This document shows, piece by piece, positions 42,642 to 54,753 of a stretch of DNA of 64,000 nt. This stretch comes from Endothia cerciana (Eukaryota > Ascomycota > Sordariomycetes > Diaporthales > Cryphonectriaceae), in NCBI GenBank assembly GCA_026119935.1, contig JALRMH010000009.1:496001-560000 (forward strand), written 5' to 3'. The notes below the pieces were generated by a model. The model was not told where the DNA came from, did not search any database, and worked only from the letters and a program-made list of their open reading frames with translations. A program made the translations under genes and the position numbers. Each line of letters opens with the position of its first letter. Positions within the stretch are counted from its first letter, which is position 1.

Positions 42642-45600
42642 ATGTATCCACCTAGGACATAGCCTAAAATACGATGCTGGAAAACGTCATGTGATACTAC
42701 GATTGATCAGATCAAGGATATAACAAGTATACCTCGTATATCAAGCTGATGGAATCCACTGATGGCTCCTCAGCTTTATCTTCTCCTTTTGATAGCCCTC
42801 TCTTGATCTTACCATAAGGTGAAGCTATGCTGACTGCAATCAAGAATGTGGCTATAATGACGAGGAAGATGTTACCCACCAAGCCTCCTTACCCTGCTGC
42901 GGATGATTCAGACACTGACAGGGAAAGACGGCTGGCTTCCAAGGTTTTCAATTAGCAAGGCCGGTGGCGATTCAGGGCAATCGCTTCATGTCCTATAGAC
43001 CCAACCAAGACCAAGGGATGAAAATTCTCAAGAGCCAACAGAGCAAGCGGATAGGTCTTGAATACCTGGCGGCGAAACTGCTGCACCAGGTTCTCGAAAG
43101 CTTACATCGCCATGGATGGGCCACAGCACATGTCAGACACCCGGAACAACAGTAAAATCCATTCCGGACATGGTCGGGCCCAAGCATAGCTGAAGTGCGA
43201 TGTTCACAGCCCGATCACCATTTACGCCACCAGTGGAACAATAGGAGCAGTAGTAGACGGAGCCAAAGCGTGGGAGCTGGGGCGCTCCCGGCGTCCATGA
43301 TTACAAACGGACAGAGTACAACGGCAGCAGGGTCGATGGTCTGACCCCCCTCAGCACGCAGCCCGTAGTCGAGAGCGAGGAGTTCCGAAGTGGCGTTACT
43401 GACAACATGAGGTCTATACCAAGTATGTTCCGTTAGTACAGGAATGGGCAGCGTTCCCTGTGGACTGTTTGAAAATTTGCCAGTGTTGCTTTCGCTTGCC
43501 CTTGCTGTTACTGGATCTGATGATAATCGGGCTGTCCGCCAATACGCATCATGATCACGAAGTAACAATACCACCTTCAGTTTTTGATCAAAAAGCACTC
43601 GACGATAATGAAAAAGACAAGTCTCGAGTCTGGTTCGTTATGCCCGTTCAATCAAAGGCCAATGGCCATCGAAAGATCCAGAATGTTCAAGCTGAGGTCT
43701 TTATCCGAAGCGGCAGCCCTAGCAGACGACTTGGAGTTGATAAGGCCGTTGTCGCCTCTGATTGATGGCAATCGGCCTCGGTTGGAAGAGTCGCCTTCAT
43801 TGCTACCACTTTCCGGTAGCCGCCAGACGAAGGCAGCTGGGCTCTGGGAACGCACCACCAATGGGACCCGAGACGGACGGTTCCTCGGCGTACCGTAGCC
43901 TCGTGGCTAGAGCAGCATGATATGTGCGTCATACCTACCACTATAGAGACGCAGCCACTCCTATAGAATCTATATGGCCTCTTCTCCTTCCTGAAGAAGT
44001 TGTTGGTTGGCGTCGTACCCGGATCCTGCCCACGTACCCTCGGCATCACGCCATTGTGCGAACCTTAAGTTTCGACCCACGTTGCCTTCATTGCTGATCC
44101 TCTGTGGCTAGGCCTGGACTGCAGGACCAGCAGAGAAGTGATGACCCACGTTGCGTGGACTGAAATAGAGAGCACGTAGCCCATGGATGTGTTCTAGAGC
44201 GGGACGACGTCCTCGCACCGCACATAGTTATGCTAAAGGGCTGGACCAGCCCACTCTCACTCCCCGTGCATAATTGCTTTGGGTGTACTCTGTGAGTTTA
44301 TTAGTAGTCGCGCTATTACATCAGGGTTATACAATGTATCCCGTAGAAGACGGAACATTCCATGTAGGGCGCCTGCGGATCGAAGTCCACTTCGCTAGAT
44401 TCTTAGTGACCTTGTTCGCCCCGCCCATATCAGCCGCAAAGCACCTTAAGGGGGGTCCTTGCAGCAGCACATCATTGCAGGTCCTAAGCCGAAGGCAACG
44501 AGACGACAACAAGCCTTGCCCAGCCGGCAGAAGGTCTAAATCATGATGTGCATCTCCGCAGGTCGGTGGATCGGGTCACTCTTGCGTGGCTAACAACGCA
44601 GCAGCGGGATCCACCGAGGGCGCCACTTGATGCACGTCAACTTTAAAAGGAAGTTAAGTCGAACAATAGATGGATTCTCAGGGGTTCCATCGGCTCTTGT
44701 CTCAATTGCCGCCGATAGGTCAGTGCCCATCTTGTCTGCCGAACAATACATCTGCACTCATATCCTTAGATGTCATTGCACGGGAAGGTAGTACGTAGCC
44801 CTCAAGATGTATGCAGATAATTCTATACCGAAGGCCTATTAAGTTCAAATACCTTGGTTGGACAATGAAGCCTTACCCCGGATTAAGATGCTCCAGCCGC
44901 GAGACGTGAAACGAGAGCTCGGGTGCCCGGAAATAGACTGAAGATGATCTAAGGTCCACACGATATTGTAATTGGGCCCGGGAAACAAAACAGCCCTAAT
45001 CGCATCTCGGGCTTCGAATCCAAGGGTCCCTCCTAGGCGCGTGGAAAGACCATCATGCCGATCGTACTCCTTCCGGAAGGTCAGCGACATCCAGAAATCG
45101 GATCACATAGCAATTGTAAATGGCCGCCCTCTCGGTTCTGCATGTTGTGACGTCCCTACTCCCGCAGCTACCACCTTCATCCGCGTAGCGATCGGAGCTC
45201 TCTACCCGAGACGCTGCTCAGGAAAAGTATCAAATCACATAGTCAACATACATGAGTCAGCTCGAAGGACTTGAAGCAGACCCGTCTGATGCAGTGAGAG
45301 AGTAGAACGAAAAAGGATGAACCGTATCACATAGCACGTTCAAGGGCATCCTGTGTAGATCCAAACTACAACTAGTCCAAGGCTCAGGACTAATCGAATT
45401 ACGAACGGCAGTACAGAGGTGTACGAGGCTACTGGGGCTAGAAATGGCTGCTGCACGTGTCCGTCCAATGCAAAACCCGCAACCACCATATGGCGCCGTG
45501 CACCTTTACCCATGCATGCATATCCTCTAAGGATGCGACCCTATGCTGTGCCCTCTAGGCAAGTGGATGATGCTGGTGGATCAGGAAGGTGATCATTTAT

Positions 45601-45842
45601 TATCGTGACTCCACAATCATGATGTTGCCGCCTCCCGTGGCTTGAGATGACCACCGGGCAACGGCCTTTTAGAATCCTCCATCATGCTTGGCGCCTCGAG
45701 CTTTTGGGTATAAAACTTGTGATGGCCTCGCTGGTCTGTCTCATTCACTCGGCTCTTCATCCCAGCAGCTCTCGTCTCAGCAGCTCTTCGATCTAGCCTC
45801 AGTTCCAAGTCTAGTCTTCGGTTCGTCGTCACATCATTCATC
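42642..45842. other. Gene-poor stretch, decayed frames only
   Basis: About 3.2 kb without a convincing gene. Some minus-strand frames look protein-like over 40-80 residues (for example 45090-44845 with LSTRLGGTLGFEARDAIRAV and 43598-43215), suggesting eroded coding DNA that I cannot assign. The last 240 bases are the promoter of the G1 peptidase. Confidence 0.45.
45709..45715 (+). promoter_or_regulatory. TATA box of the G1 peptidase gene
   Basis: TATAAAA 134 bases before the ATG at 45843, followed by a CT-rich leader with repeated CAGCAGCTCT-like motifs. Confidence 0.7.
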
Positions 45843-46716
45843 ATGAAGTTCTCCACCCTTGCCCTCCTGGCCACTGCCGAGGTCGCCCTCGGTGCCCGCC
45901 TGACCGAGCACCGCCGTGCCCGCCACGCTGATAAGTTCGCCAAGCGTGCCTCGCAGCGCAACTCCCAGCCCAGGATCCAGGCTTCTGATGTTCCCTTCAA
46001 CGAGACCAGCCAGGTTTCCTACTCCACCAACTGGGCCGGCTCCGTCTACACCACTACTGGCGTTGACTACGTCACCGGTACCATTGTCGTCCCCACTCCC
46101 TCTGCTGGCTCCGGCAGCAGCCTGAAGGCTTCCCTGGAGGGCTACTGCGCCTCCGCCTGGGTCGGTATCGACGGTGACACTTGCGACACCGCCATTCTCC
46201 AGACCGGTGTCGACTTCTGCTACGACTCGGGCGACGTTAGCTTCGACGCCTGGTACGAGTGGTACCCTGGTACGTTCTCTCATCCCTTGATATTGACAGC
46301 AGTCTATGGATGGTTGCTTACAAAGTCAATGATAAGACTACGCCTATGACTTCGACATCACCATCTCTTCTGGTGACACTGTCACCATGACCGTCACTGC
46401 TACCAGCACCTCCAAGGGAACTGCCGTCATCGAGAACGTCACTACTGGCAAATCCGTCACCTACAGCTTCACCGACACTGAGGCCGACCTGTGCGAGTAC
46501 GATGCTGAGTGGATCGTTGAGGACTTCGAGGAGGGTCTCTCTCTCGTCCCCTTCGCCGACTTCGACAGTGTCGAGTTCACCGATGCCTACGCCACCTCCG
46601 GTTCCACCACCATCAAGGCCGGCTCTGGATCCATCATTGACATCCGCCAGTCTGGTACCGTCTACACCAGCTGCACTGCCAGCGCTGAGACCGTCACTTG
46701 CGACTACACTGGTTAA
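45843..46716 (+). CDS. Secreted glutamic peptidase (G1/eqolisin family)
   Basis: Two exons, 45843-46269 and 46337-46716, 268 residues; the 67-bp intron (GTACGT...GATAAG) is phase 1. A signal peptide MKFSTLALLATAEVALGA is followed by a basic propeptide (RHADKFAKR). The catalytic domain starts at STNWAGSVYTTTGVDYVTGT, has SAWVGIDGDTCDTAILQTGV and FDAWYEWYPDYAYDFDITIS, and later DAEWIVEDFEEGL with the candidate catalytic glutamate. A disulphide-rich end YTSCTASAETVTCDYTG closes the protein. The family (scytalidoglutamic/aspergilloglutamic peptidase) is active at very low pH outside the cell. Codon use is strongly C/T-ending (GCC, ACC, GTC), suggesting high expression, in contrast to its gene-poor surroundings. 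Confidence 0.93.
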
Positions 46717-47540
46717 ATGGATCAGACCTTCTGACCATTTTGAGACATGTCTAATGAGCTTGATGATGGCGGGAAAAGCTTGTCAAAGGTGAAGCTGCTG
46801 GGGGGGTTCTCTTCTCTTTTTTTGTGCACATTTTTTTAAAGATGGAGGCTTGGATGTGTTCACCGGGCGCAAGTGTATATAAAATGACAACAGTCCAAGA
46901 ATGCAAAACTCACTGCTGTCAACGTTAATGTCTTTCGTCTCATTGAATATGTGATCCTACAACCTCAACAATCGTACCAAGGCAATATAGGCGAAATGTA
47001 AGAGCGGTAAGTCTTCTCCAATGCCATGGGGCTTTCCCAAAGGTTTCGGATGCGTTGGAGGATTGCCCGAAAATCATAGATAACACATAGGCTTTAGAGA
47101 ACGAAGGTACATAATTGAATGTAGGCTCGGAGAACGAGTTGTTCAGCGGAGCGGAGGACGGGCCGGAAGTGACTTCCCGCTGAAGGGCTGTCCAGAGCAG
47201 AGTGTTCTAAATACTGTCCAATGCCATAGTTTCTTGAGGAGGGATTAGTCGAACTTTACATGTCGAAGGACCTGCAGGCCCCTCCCTCCTCTTGAAGAGA
47301 TATTGTTAATGTGAAAGATGTACTGTTACGATTTTCTGATTAGGATGTCCTGGCAATTTGTGGGTAGATAGGTGCAGTAGGTATTACTATAGGTAAGGGT
47401 GGTCCAAGGGATGTTTCCCTGGGAGCTAGCGAAAACCCTTATTCAAAGTGAAGAGTAATATAATTAACGAATAAGCGAATAAAAAAACTTCACAATTAAT
47501 AATATCTTGAACTTCTAGGAATTTAGCTCTAATACAGAAG
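46717..47540. other. Intergenic, no gene recognised
   Basis: 3' region of the G1 peptidase gene (T-rich at 46810-46840) and downstream flank of the tannase remnant; AT-rich around 47400-47530. Confidence 0.5.
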
Positions 47541-49255
47541 TTAACAGGTCCAGCTCTCAGCGTCATCCGGATCTCCAATGCCATTGGATTTCACTTGCTG
47601 GTGATACGGGCAGATGGGTCGCTGGCGCGAGACTCCCGCCGAAACGTCGCCATTGACATACTTGGTAGCGATGATCGCGTCTGGGCGCCGTTCCATTCTC
47701 GACCTACGCCATCAGCGCCACGATTACGCTGTGGCGAGCATTGCTGTAGCTGGGGACACCCGAGACTGAAGTGCCCAGCTCAGCGGCCTGGTTCGCGCCG
47801 GCAATATACCAGGGCGCATCAACACCTGATGGGGTCCTCATGCAGTGCCTGTTTCCATGATTGTTAGGCTGACGAAATTGTGGGAGGGATAGCGCAGCGG
47901 TGAAAATCAACTTACTCCATTCCTGGGGTCAAGAACATGCGGTAGAACTCATCGAGCCAGATGGACTGGCTGAGAATAACAGCCTTGACGTGTTGGTAGA
48001 AGTACACACTACTTCCAGTGGCGAGGGCACCATCAGCAAGACTATGGTGGTGAATGAGCTTGCCACCACGAGTGTAGAAGGGCGAGATGTCGAAGTCATC
48101 AGCCGTCTCGTTGCCCGGATTGATCGTATCGGAAAGCTGGACCGTCGCGAGGTCAAGATCCTGCCAAGTCCAGTCGGGGCCTATTTGCAATAGATCTTGA
48201 GCATATCCAGACTGGTTTTCCAAGGCGCTCGCCTCGCCATCACCAATATTCTCCGACCATTCAGTCTCGGTGCCCAGCAAGTAGTTGAGGAAGGTGAAGG
48301 GCTGGTTCGTCTCCACCCAGTCGCTGTAGATCTTGTACAGGGTCCCGATCTACTCATCAATCAGACAACCCGGTCATAGTCGTGCTGTTGCACAAGGGCG
48401 TATGTCGGGTCGAACTCGTACCCAAAGGGGTCCGAATTGATCGTATCCGTGAGGCCATCTTGGGGGTCACATTGCTTCAGGGGGTCGGCCGCAATGACCG
48501 TGGACATCGATTTAGGAATCGTGTGGCTTGCGTTCGTAGGCTAGTTATACGTCAAGTTCTTGACGGCATTCAATTGAAGGTGAGTGGTCCACTATGCTGG
48601 TGCGCCAGCCGAAACTCCATCGTAATCATCTGGGAACATCTCCAGGGCCTTGAGACCCTGTCTGCCTCCAACAGAGCACCCACTAAAGTAGTTGTACTCG
48701 GAGGAGGCTCCGTACCGAGACTGGGTAAGTAGATTCGACGTGACGATAGAGTCCGTAACCCAAATCCAGCACCCTGCGCTATCGTGTTAGCTCTTAAAAC
48801 AGGCACAGGTTCTGCGAGAAGCCCAACGAACCATGTCAATCCAGTTAATGCCACCAGAATATCCTCCATTTCCAACGGCACTGCTATGCATATCGGTATT
48901 GCTGTACTCCTCGGTCTGGGTCATACAGATACCCACAGTAAACGGCAATTCCACTCCTCAGGTAAGAACAAGCCGAAGCTGTAGTGGGTGCTAGCCTCTG
49001 AAGCCTCATTCACCTGGACTGCGCACAAGGCGCGCAGACCGGCCGGCGAAGTAGTGTATGCCACGTCGTCCGTGACAGTGAAGGTCCCTTTATCCGGCAT
49101 GAGCTAGGCGGACTTAACCACCGCAGTGATGTTGTTTGCATCTGGTAGAGACTGGAAGGTTGTTGTCGAGCAGGGGGGACTGGAGTTCGACGTGCTGACG
49201 GCAGGCTGAGGGAACCCAGCATGTCCAGGAACCAGATCCAAGGAGAGCCTTGCAT
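47541..49255 (-). pseudogene. Tannase / feruloyl esterase (broken)
   Basis: Minus-strand pieces in family order: a Cys-containing N-terminus (SSPPCSTTTFQSLPDANNIT); FTVTDDVAYTTSPAGLRALC; VGNGGYSGGINWIDMV; then a gap of roughly 100 residues. Next is the nucleophile region YFSGCSVGGRQGLKALEMFP; then CDPQDGLTDTINSDPFGYEF; the late domain GGKLIHHHSLADGALATGSS; and, across a GTAAGT intron, HCMRTPSGVDAPWYIAGANQ. The ending ATKYVNGDVSAGVSRQRPIC stops at TAA (47543-47541). Lesions: TAG after GAPA, TAG in place of the Trp of LMAWVENG, a one-base insertion just after that, and stops in the N-terminal third. These extracellular esterases release ferulic or gallic acid from plant material. Several stops are TGG-to-TAG type. 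Confidence 0.82.
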
Positions 49256-49335
49256 GATGACGAGACCCGGGGGAGGAGCTAGTGAAGGAGACTGGTGAAT
49301 GCCTACGATGCTGATGTTGAAGAACGAGCTATGAA

Positions 49336-49343
49336 TTTATATA
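49336..49343 (-). promoter_or_regulatory. TATA box of the broken tannase gene
   Basis: TATATAAA on the minus strand, about 80 bases upstream of the ATG at 49255; supports that the 5' end of the former gene is still in place. Confidence 0.55.
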
Positions 49344-51523
49344 CACTACACTATCAGTGCGTAGTATTCAAGAGATTGAAATCGAATGCCATAAGCCGAA
49401 TCACGTAAAATCAAGTCTAACGCCGATGCTAGGCATTGTGCTGTCCAGATGCATACTGTGTCCGGCGGCATAAGGGGCCCGAGGTTTTCTCATCCAGTTC
49501 TGGTGACAAGCCCGTGTGCAGTGTATAGCAGCTGTCACTTCGGTCTAGGTAACGCCACCAGAAGTACTGTATCAAAACAGCTCAGGACGCCTACAGCGCA
49601 CAGAGACCGCTGAGGGAGTGATAGTCCATCTGGGTCCAGTAGTGTGATAGTCATTGCAGGCAGTAGCGGAGTGCAATCCTGTCCTGTAGAGCAGCTTTAA
49701 GCCTGAGGGAATGAGGCAGATCCCTAGCTCTCTCTGGACAGCTCGACCGGTTTTCTGGCAGATCCGTGTCTATGGTCCCTACCTTAATGGTTGATTTTAG
49801 GAGATCGACGTCACTGGTGTGTTTGATCTATGAGCGTTCTATACTATGTATTGCAGCAGTGATCTAATACACAAAGGTGATCCGAGTGTCCGACCAGTAA
49901 ATCAAGATCGCCTCGGCACGTCGTAACTGCTGTGAGTCGTGATGAGCCGCACTCCAATAAGGTCGGCCCATATATTCCCTTAATCAGAGCGGTGCCCACT
50001 TGCTCCTGAAAAAATAAAAAAATAAAAAGAGCAAGAAAGTCCGGTATGTCAACCCACTCGCCCACGGGCACAGCTAAGTCAGCGAGGTTGAGCTTTAAGA
50101 TATTAGCACAGCGCATAAACGCCGTATTCAGACCGCATCCGCAGAATGCCTGATCCATATTCACATGTGTGTGTCAGGTATTAATCAACTCTGTTATGAA
50201 GGGCGGTGTCGCTTTCGGGTTGAGGTCGACTGTGAGAACCAGAGTGTTCGCTCTGCACGGCGCCAGGGCGTACTTGGACACATCGAATGGATCTTCAAGA
50301 CCGAATGTGAAGACAATGATCGGCCTGCTTAGTAGCGTATCTTTCTAGATTTCCGCAACCGTCTTGAGACCTGACAAAAGAAAATATCGTCTAGTATGAT
50401 TAAAATTCTGACGGGTACCAACGAACCGCCAAATTATCTATATAACTTCAGCATTTTGTAAAGTCATTTTGGGGGGGGGGGGGGTTGCTCAACAAAGTAC
50501 TCACGTTGCCTTCTTGAAAAGTTTCAAACAGCCAAATGCAAACGGAATAGCACTGCCTAGGACAGGTACTAGGTGCGGGAACGTTGGAGGCAGCCGAGTC
50601 TCCTTCTTGTGCAGGTAGGCATTGTTATATTCCAGCCATGTAATTGTATATCGAACAACAAGGCAGATTGAGACTAGAATAGATGAAAGAGTGGCTTCCC
50701 TGAAAATGTGCGTAAGGTCTGGCGTACGCAGCAGGAGAGTGATGTACAGGTGACCGTCGGTTTATTCTATGGCATAGCAGGAGGTGCAATACGTTTCGAG
50801 ACCCAGCGGAATCTCACTGAGACGATTATCTCCTTTTAATAGCGTTCGCCTTCTTGACGGCTGTAACAGCCATGTCGTACAAACTTTGCGATGGATTCTA
50901 CATTTCCACGGCGATTCTGAAAGATGCTTTCATTTATTTTTAACTCAGCTCAGAACTATACCCTCTAGAAAATATAAGGTGCAGCCAGTGTTTGAACACT
51001 GGCGATCGTCATTTTTCCATGTATCCCGTAAGAGCACTTGCAGAGAAACCACCACCAGCTTCAAAGCTTTCATGGCTAATGTCCCTCCACCCCTCAATCC
51101 ACAACCTGATCATTGTATATTCGCGGTGTAGGCTCTTTGATATTGAGTCTGCGGTGTTGCAACTGGCGTTCCGTCACTTGGGCGACAGAGCAACGAGATC
51201 GCTGACAGCTGGTCACCTGCAAGCTGCGCAGCTGTCACCACCTGGCAGGCTTCTTATCGAAGCTTGGGCCGTGCGAAAACTTCCGATGTTGATCTCATCA
51301 AAGTCTCAGACTACTATATCACCCTTTCCTGATTTCTTCAGTGCTTCACGCTCTTTCATCACGGTTGATTGATGAGTCGGTTCACGTTCCCTTGTATTCA
51401 TTATGTAGCATATATCGTATTCTTGCTCTTTTTTCCTCGCTTCTTCCTGGTTCCATTACTTCCCCTTGTCAAGCGACACGACTGACCCCTTTTGCTCTTT
51501 TGCTACAGCCTCACACCAAGGCC
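49344..51523. other. Gene-poor stretch with an unassigned coding remnant
   Basis: Mostly without signal. On the minus strand about 50360-50190 a frame reads PIIVFTFGLEDPFDVSKYAL and APCRANTLVLTVDLNPKATP before a stop, which looks like real but eroded coding sequence of unknown family. A G14 run is at 50471-50484. The last few hundred bases are the BCS1-like promoter. Confidence 0.4.
50471..50484. repeat. G14 homopolymer
   Basis: Fourteen G after TTTT. Confidence 0.95.
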
Positions 51524-53114
51524 ATGGCCCAGCCTTTCCACGCAGGAGGCGCAATACCTACTTTCAGATTCTCAGACCATATACCTCACGGACTTGCATC
51601 GATAGTGACGGCGGCAACTCCTTACTGGCCTTCACTGTCTCGCGTTGATATAACTCATCTCGGCTCCATCATCGCCATCGCAGGCGTGGTCCCTGCGGCA
51701 TGGCGACTACTTCATCGTGCCTGGCGCGAGACATATACCTGGATCCGTCACTTCTTCATCGCATCTGTGGTTATACCCGGGAGGGAATCTCTGAATAGGA
51801 ACGTCGTATCTTGGGTGCTGGCCAATGTCGTCCGGCCTCGAAATAATATCCGCTTCTTCACGGCTCGTACGGAATTGAGGCTTGGGCGCGGTGATGTTTC
51901 TGAGTCTGCGTTGCTGAAGAAGACCCAACGGGGCGTTCAATATCTGCCACACTTCGAGGCACTATGGTTCTGGCACTCTGGGAGGCTGTTCATCCTGAAC
52001 CGCTCGATGGAGAGCTTCAATGCTTCCATGTGTGACCCGGGTTACGACGGGATTGGGGGTGAAGAGCTCACGATAAGTTGTCTCGGGAGATCCGCCGAGC
52101 CGATTCAGTCCTTCATCAGGACTTGTCGAGAGTACGCAGATCAGCAGACCCAGTACTTCGTCACTGTCTACTCGAGGGATCGCTACGGTATCTCTTGGCA
52201 ACCCAAGTCGCGCAAGCCGATCCGACTGCTGGAGACAGTACACTTCGACGAGGACGTGAAACAGCGCCTCTTGTCTGACATTCGCAAATACCTCGATCCT
52301 GAGACCCAGAGGCGGTACCGGAGCCGAAGCATGCCATACCGCAGAGGTAAGCTCGCCAGCCCGTGCCTTTGCAGGTGTCGGGGGAAATTCTGACAGCCTA
52401 CCAGGATATTTATTTTACGGTCCTCCAGGAACGGGCAAGTCGTCGTTGTCATCCGCCCTTGCCGGTGAGTTCGGACTTGATCTCTACGAGGTGAAGATAC
52501 CCAGTGTTGGCTCCGATGCGGACTTGGAGCAGATGTTTCAGGAGATCCCCCCTCAATGTATTGTGCTCCTCGAGGATATCGACGCCGTCTGGACCGATCG
52601 CGAGCTGCCCGAGAGGGAAGATCGGACCGCTGGGTCTGGGAGTCGCAGTCCCAGCTCGAAATGCACCCTCTCGGGCTTGCTCAATGTCTTAGACGGCGTT
52701 GGATCCCAGGAGGGACGTATAGTCATCATGACCACGAATAAGCCGGACCGCCTGGATGGCGCTCTGATACGTCCGGGAAGGGTCGATATGAGGGTTCACC
52801 TTGGCAACATCAGTCAGAGGTCGGCCGAGGAGATGTTCGTCAGGATGTTCCGCCCAGATCCGGACGCCGCAATCGCTGCGGCTACCCATGGGAGCTCTAG
52901 CGCCGATGAGGCACTGCGCCGCCTGGCGTCTGATTTCTCACGGCACATTCCGGAGAATACCTTCACCCCGTCCCAACTTCAAGGCTTCTTTCAGATGCAC
53001 CTAGAAGACGCTGCCGACGCCGCAGCAAGCATTGCCACGTGGGTGGCAAACGAAGAGTCGAAGGCGGCTCTTGACGACGACATTGAGCTAGTGGGCCGCG
53101 CACCAAAGATATGA
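51524..53114 (+). CDS. BCS1-like AAA ATPase
   Basis: Two exons, 51524-52346 and 52405-53114, 510 residues; intron 58 bp with donor GTAAGC and acceptor TACCAG, phase 1. The start is the ATG in AAGGCCATGGCC (MAQPFHAGGAIPTFRFSDHI); the frame is open further upstream but that reads like leader sequence. A hydrophobic segment (LGSIIAIAGVVPAAWRLLHR) precedes the BCS1 N-terminal domain, ending LLETVHFDEDVKQRLLSDIR and KYLDPETQRRYRSRSMPYRRG. Exon 2 has Walker A YGPPGTGKSSLSSALA, Walker B CIVLLEDIDAVW, GLLNVLDGVGSQEGRIVIMT and TNKPDRLDGALIRPGRVDM. Yeast Bcs1 moves the folded Rieske protein across the inner mitochondrial membrane; fungi carry many paralogues of unknown role. This one looks like a divergent paralogue rather than the true Bcs1. 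Confidence 0.9.
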
Positions 53115-53807
53115 CTTTTCGCATGTATAATATTTGTACTATATAACATGGCAGTGGTGTGGGTGGGATTACAGGCGTGCTTGTCGGCTTCTCATTTAAT
53201 TACTTACAAATACGCATTACGAAGGGACGCAGTGCAGAAGGCGACCGACTAGCTTGCATCAAACGAAAATAATTAGATCTCTCCTCGGGCTGATGCGAAA
53301 GGACAGCCCAAGATTATAGCTGTATTATCGGTGTCCACCCACAGTAAGATACAAAGCTGCATCAGAGACTGAAGAAACATATGGAAATAGCAAAGGCGCT
53401 CTGGGATGTATACATATTCTATTTATAACAACTAACCCTACATCAAACCTAAGGTACTCAGTGACGATAACTTCGTAGTCCTCGCGTGGCCTCGAAAAGT
53501 GGGTAATCAATCCGGATTATCGCTATAGGCAGATCGAGGACAGCAACGAAGTCGGCAATACACAGTGGGCCAGAGAGCACAACCTGCCTGACAAGTGGAA
53601 CAAGTAGTATAATTTGGCGAGCCCAGGTAGACTTATTCGGGTTGCTTCAAGCTCCTAGCTTCCTCGATCTCAGTGCAGCTTGACCGTGGTGTCCCATCAA
53701 ACACTAAAACCACCCAGAATCCACAGCATGCACACAGTACCCCTCCCCAGGGATCGCGGCGGTGACGACGCTCTACTGCGCCATATACACTCTCGCTAAG
53801 TATCCCG
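53115..53807. other. Intergenic, nothing recognised
   Basis: Convergent 3' regions of the AAA ATPase and cupin genes; AT-rich, no coherent frame. Confidence 0.55.
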
Positions 53808-54753
53808 TCACCTTTTCAGATTGCTATACTCGCGATAGCTCGCCTCATAACTGTTATAGAGATGGACGTCGGAATCAGCCAACGCTGTCCCCGAAGCGGG
53901 GTGATGATACTGGCGCAACGACAAAGAGGAAATTTACTCACCCGAGCAGGCCTGCACCGACCCAGTACGCGAGGACATGATGGAGGGCCACCAGGAGCCA
54001 GATTGGCGTCCAGAACGGAGGCGTGAGGACGATGTCGGCGTCAAACAGGAACAGGAGGATCTGGAACAGGGATGGCGCGATCCCGTCGCGCTCGCAGTCC
54101 CGCAGGTACCCGCTGAAGTTGCGCATGAAGCTCTCGTCGAAGCCGTGGTCCACGCCCTGGGGCTCGACCCAGACCTTGAAGACCAGGTCCTCGCCTGATG
54201 TGGAGTGTGCCCAGAACCTATGCCTATCCGTCGCCCCTGTGAGATTATGTTTTCCTTTTTCTCTTTCTTGTCTTGTGGTGTGAAGATTTGGGGGGGGGGG
54301 GGGTTTCTGGTGTACAACCTTACCTGACTCCGGGCGCGATTGATACCGGCCCGTCTTCCTTGCGGATGGCATGCTCCACGCCATTCTTGACGACGCCTAG
54401 CACGCCCTGCTCGACCTCGAAGGTCTCTGTCTGCCTCAGGTGGATGTGTCTGGCCCCAGATCAGTTAAGCACGGTACCCGACGGTGCTGGGGAGGTCACA
54501 AGGCAGTGCCATGATGCCTTGTGGCCGTACAAATCCTCGCTGGACGAGGCTCAACTTACAGAGGAGGACCAGACGCCCCATCCGTGACGATATTCTTGCT
54601 GATGTAGTGCGTCTCGCGCACTGCCCTGAAACCCCTGTGGGTCGGAAACTCGTAAAGTATCGCGTCCTGTAGGGAGGGCACGGCCGCGTCCTGGACGGAC
54701 TTGGTCCGCTGCGTCGGGCGGGGCGACAGCCAGAGCTGCCAGCTGTAGACCAT
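53808..54753 (-). CDS. Cupin-fold protein with C-terminal membrane segment
   Basis: Four exons on the minus strand: 54753-54560, 54449-54324, 54223-53942 and 53850-53808, giving 214 residues; donors GTAAGT, GTAAGG, GTGAGT, phases consistent. The N-terminus is MVYSWQLWLSPRPTQRTKSV. Cupin strands follow: HIHLRQTETFEVEQGVLGVV with the metal-binding-type H-x-H...E pattern, then VSIAPGVRHRFWAHSTSGED and VFKVWVEPQG. The C-terminal third is hydrophobic (SLFQILLFLFDADIVLTPPF, WLLVALHHVLAYWVGAGLLG), pointing to one or two membrane helices, and a 14-residue basic tail comes from the small last exon. Its function is not known; related fungal proteins are annotated only as cupin-domain proteins. A G14 run lies in the second intron. 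Confidence 0.78.
54290..54303. repeat. G14 homopolymer inside an intron
   Basis: Fourteen G on the plus strand (C14 in the transcript), between the donor and acceptor of intron 2 of the cupin gene. Confidence 0.95.

Noticed and set aside
42642..45842. Retrotransposon between pogo element 2 and the G1 peptidase
   Set aside because: No reverse transcriptase, integrase or long terminal repeat motif could be found.
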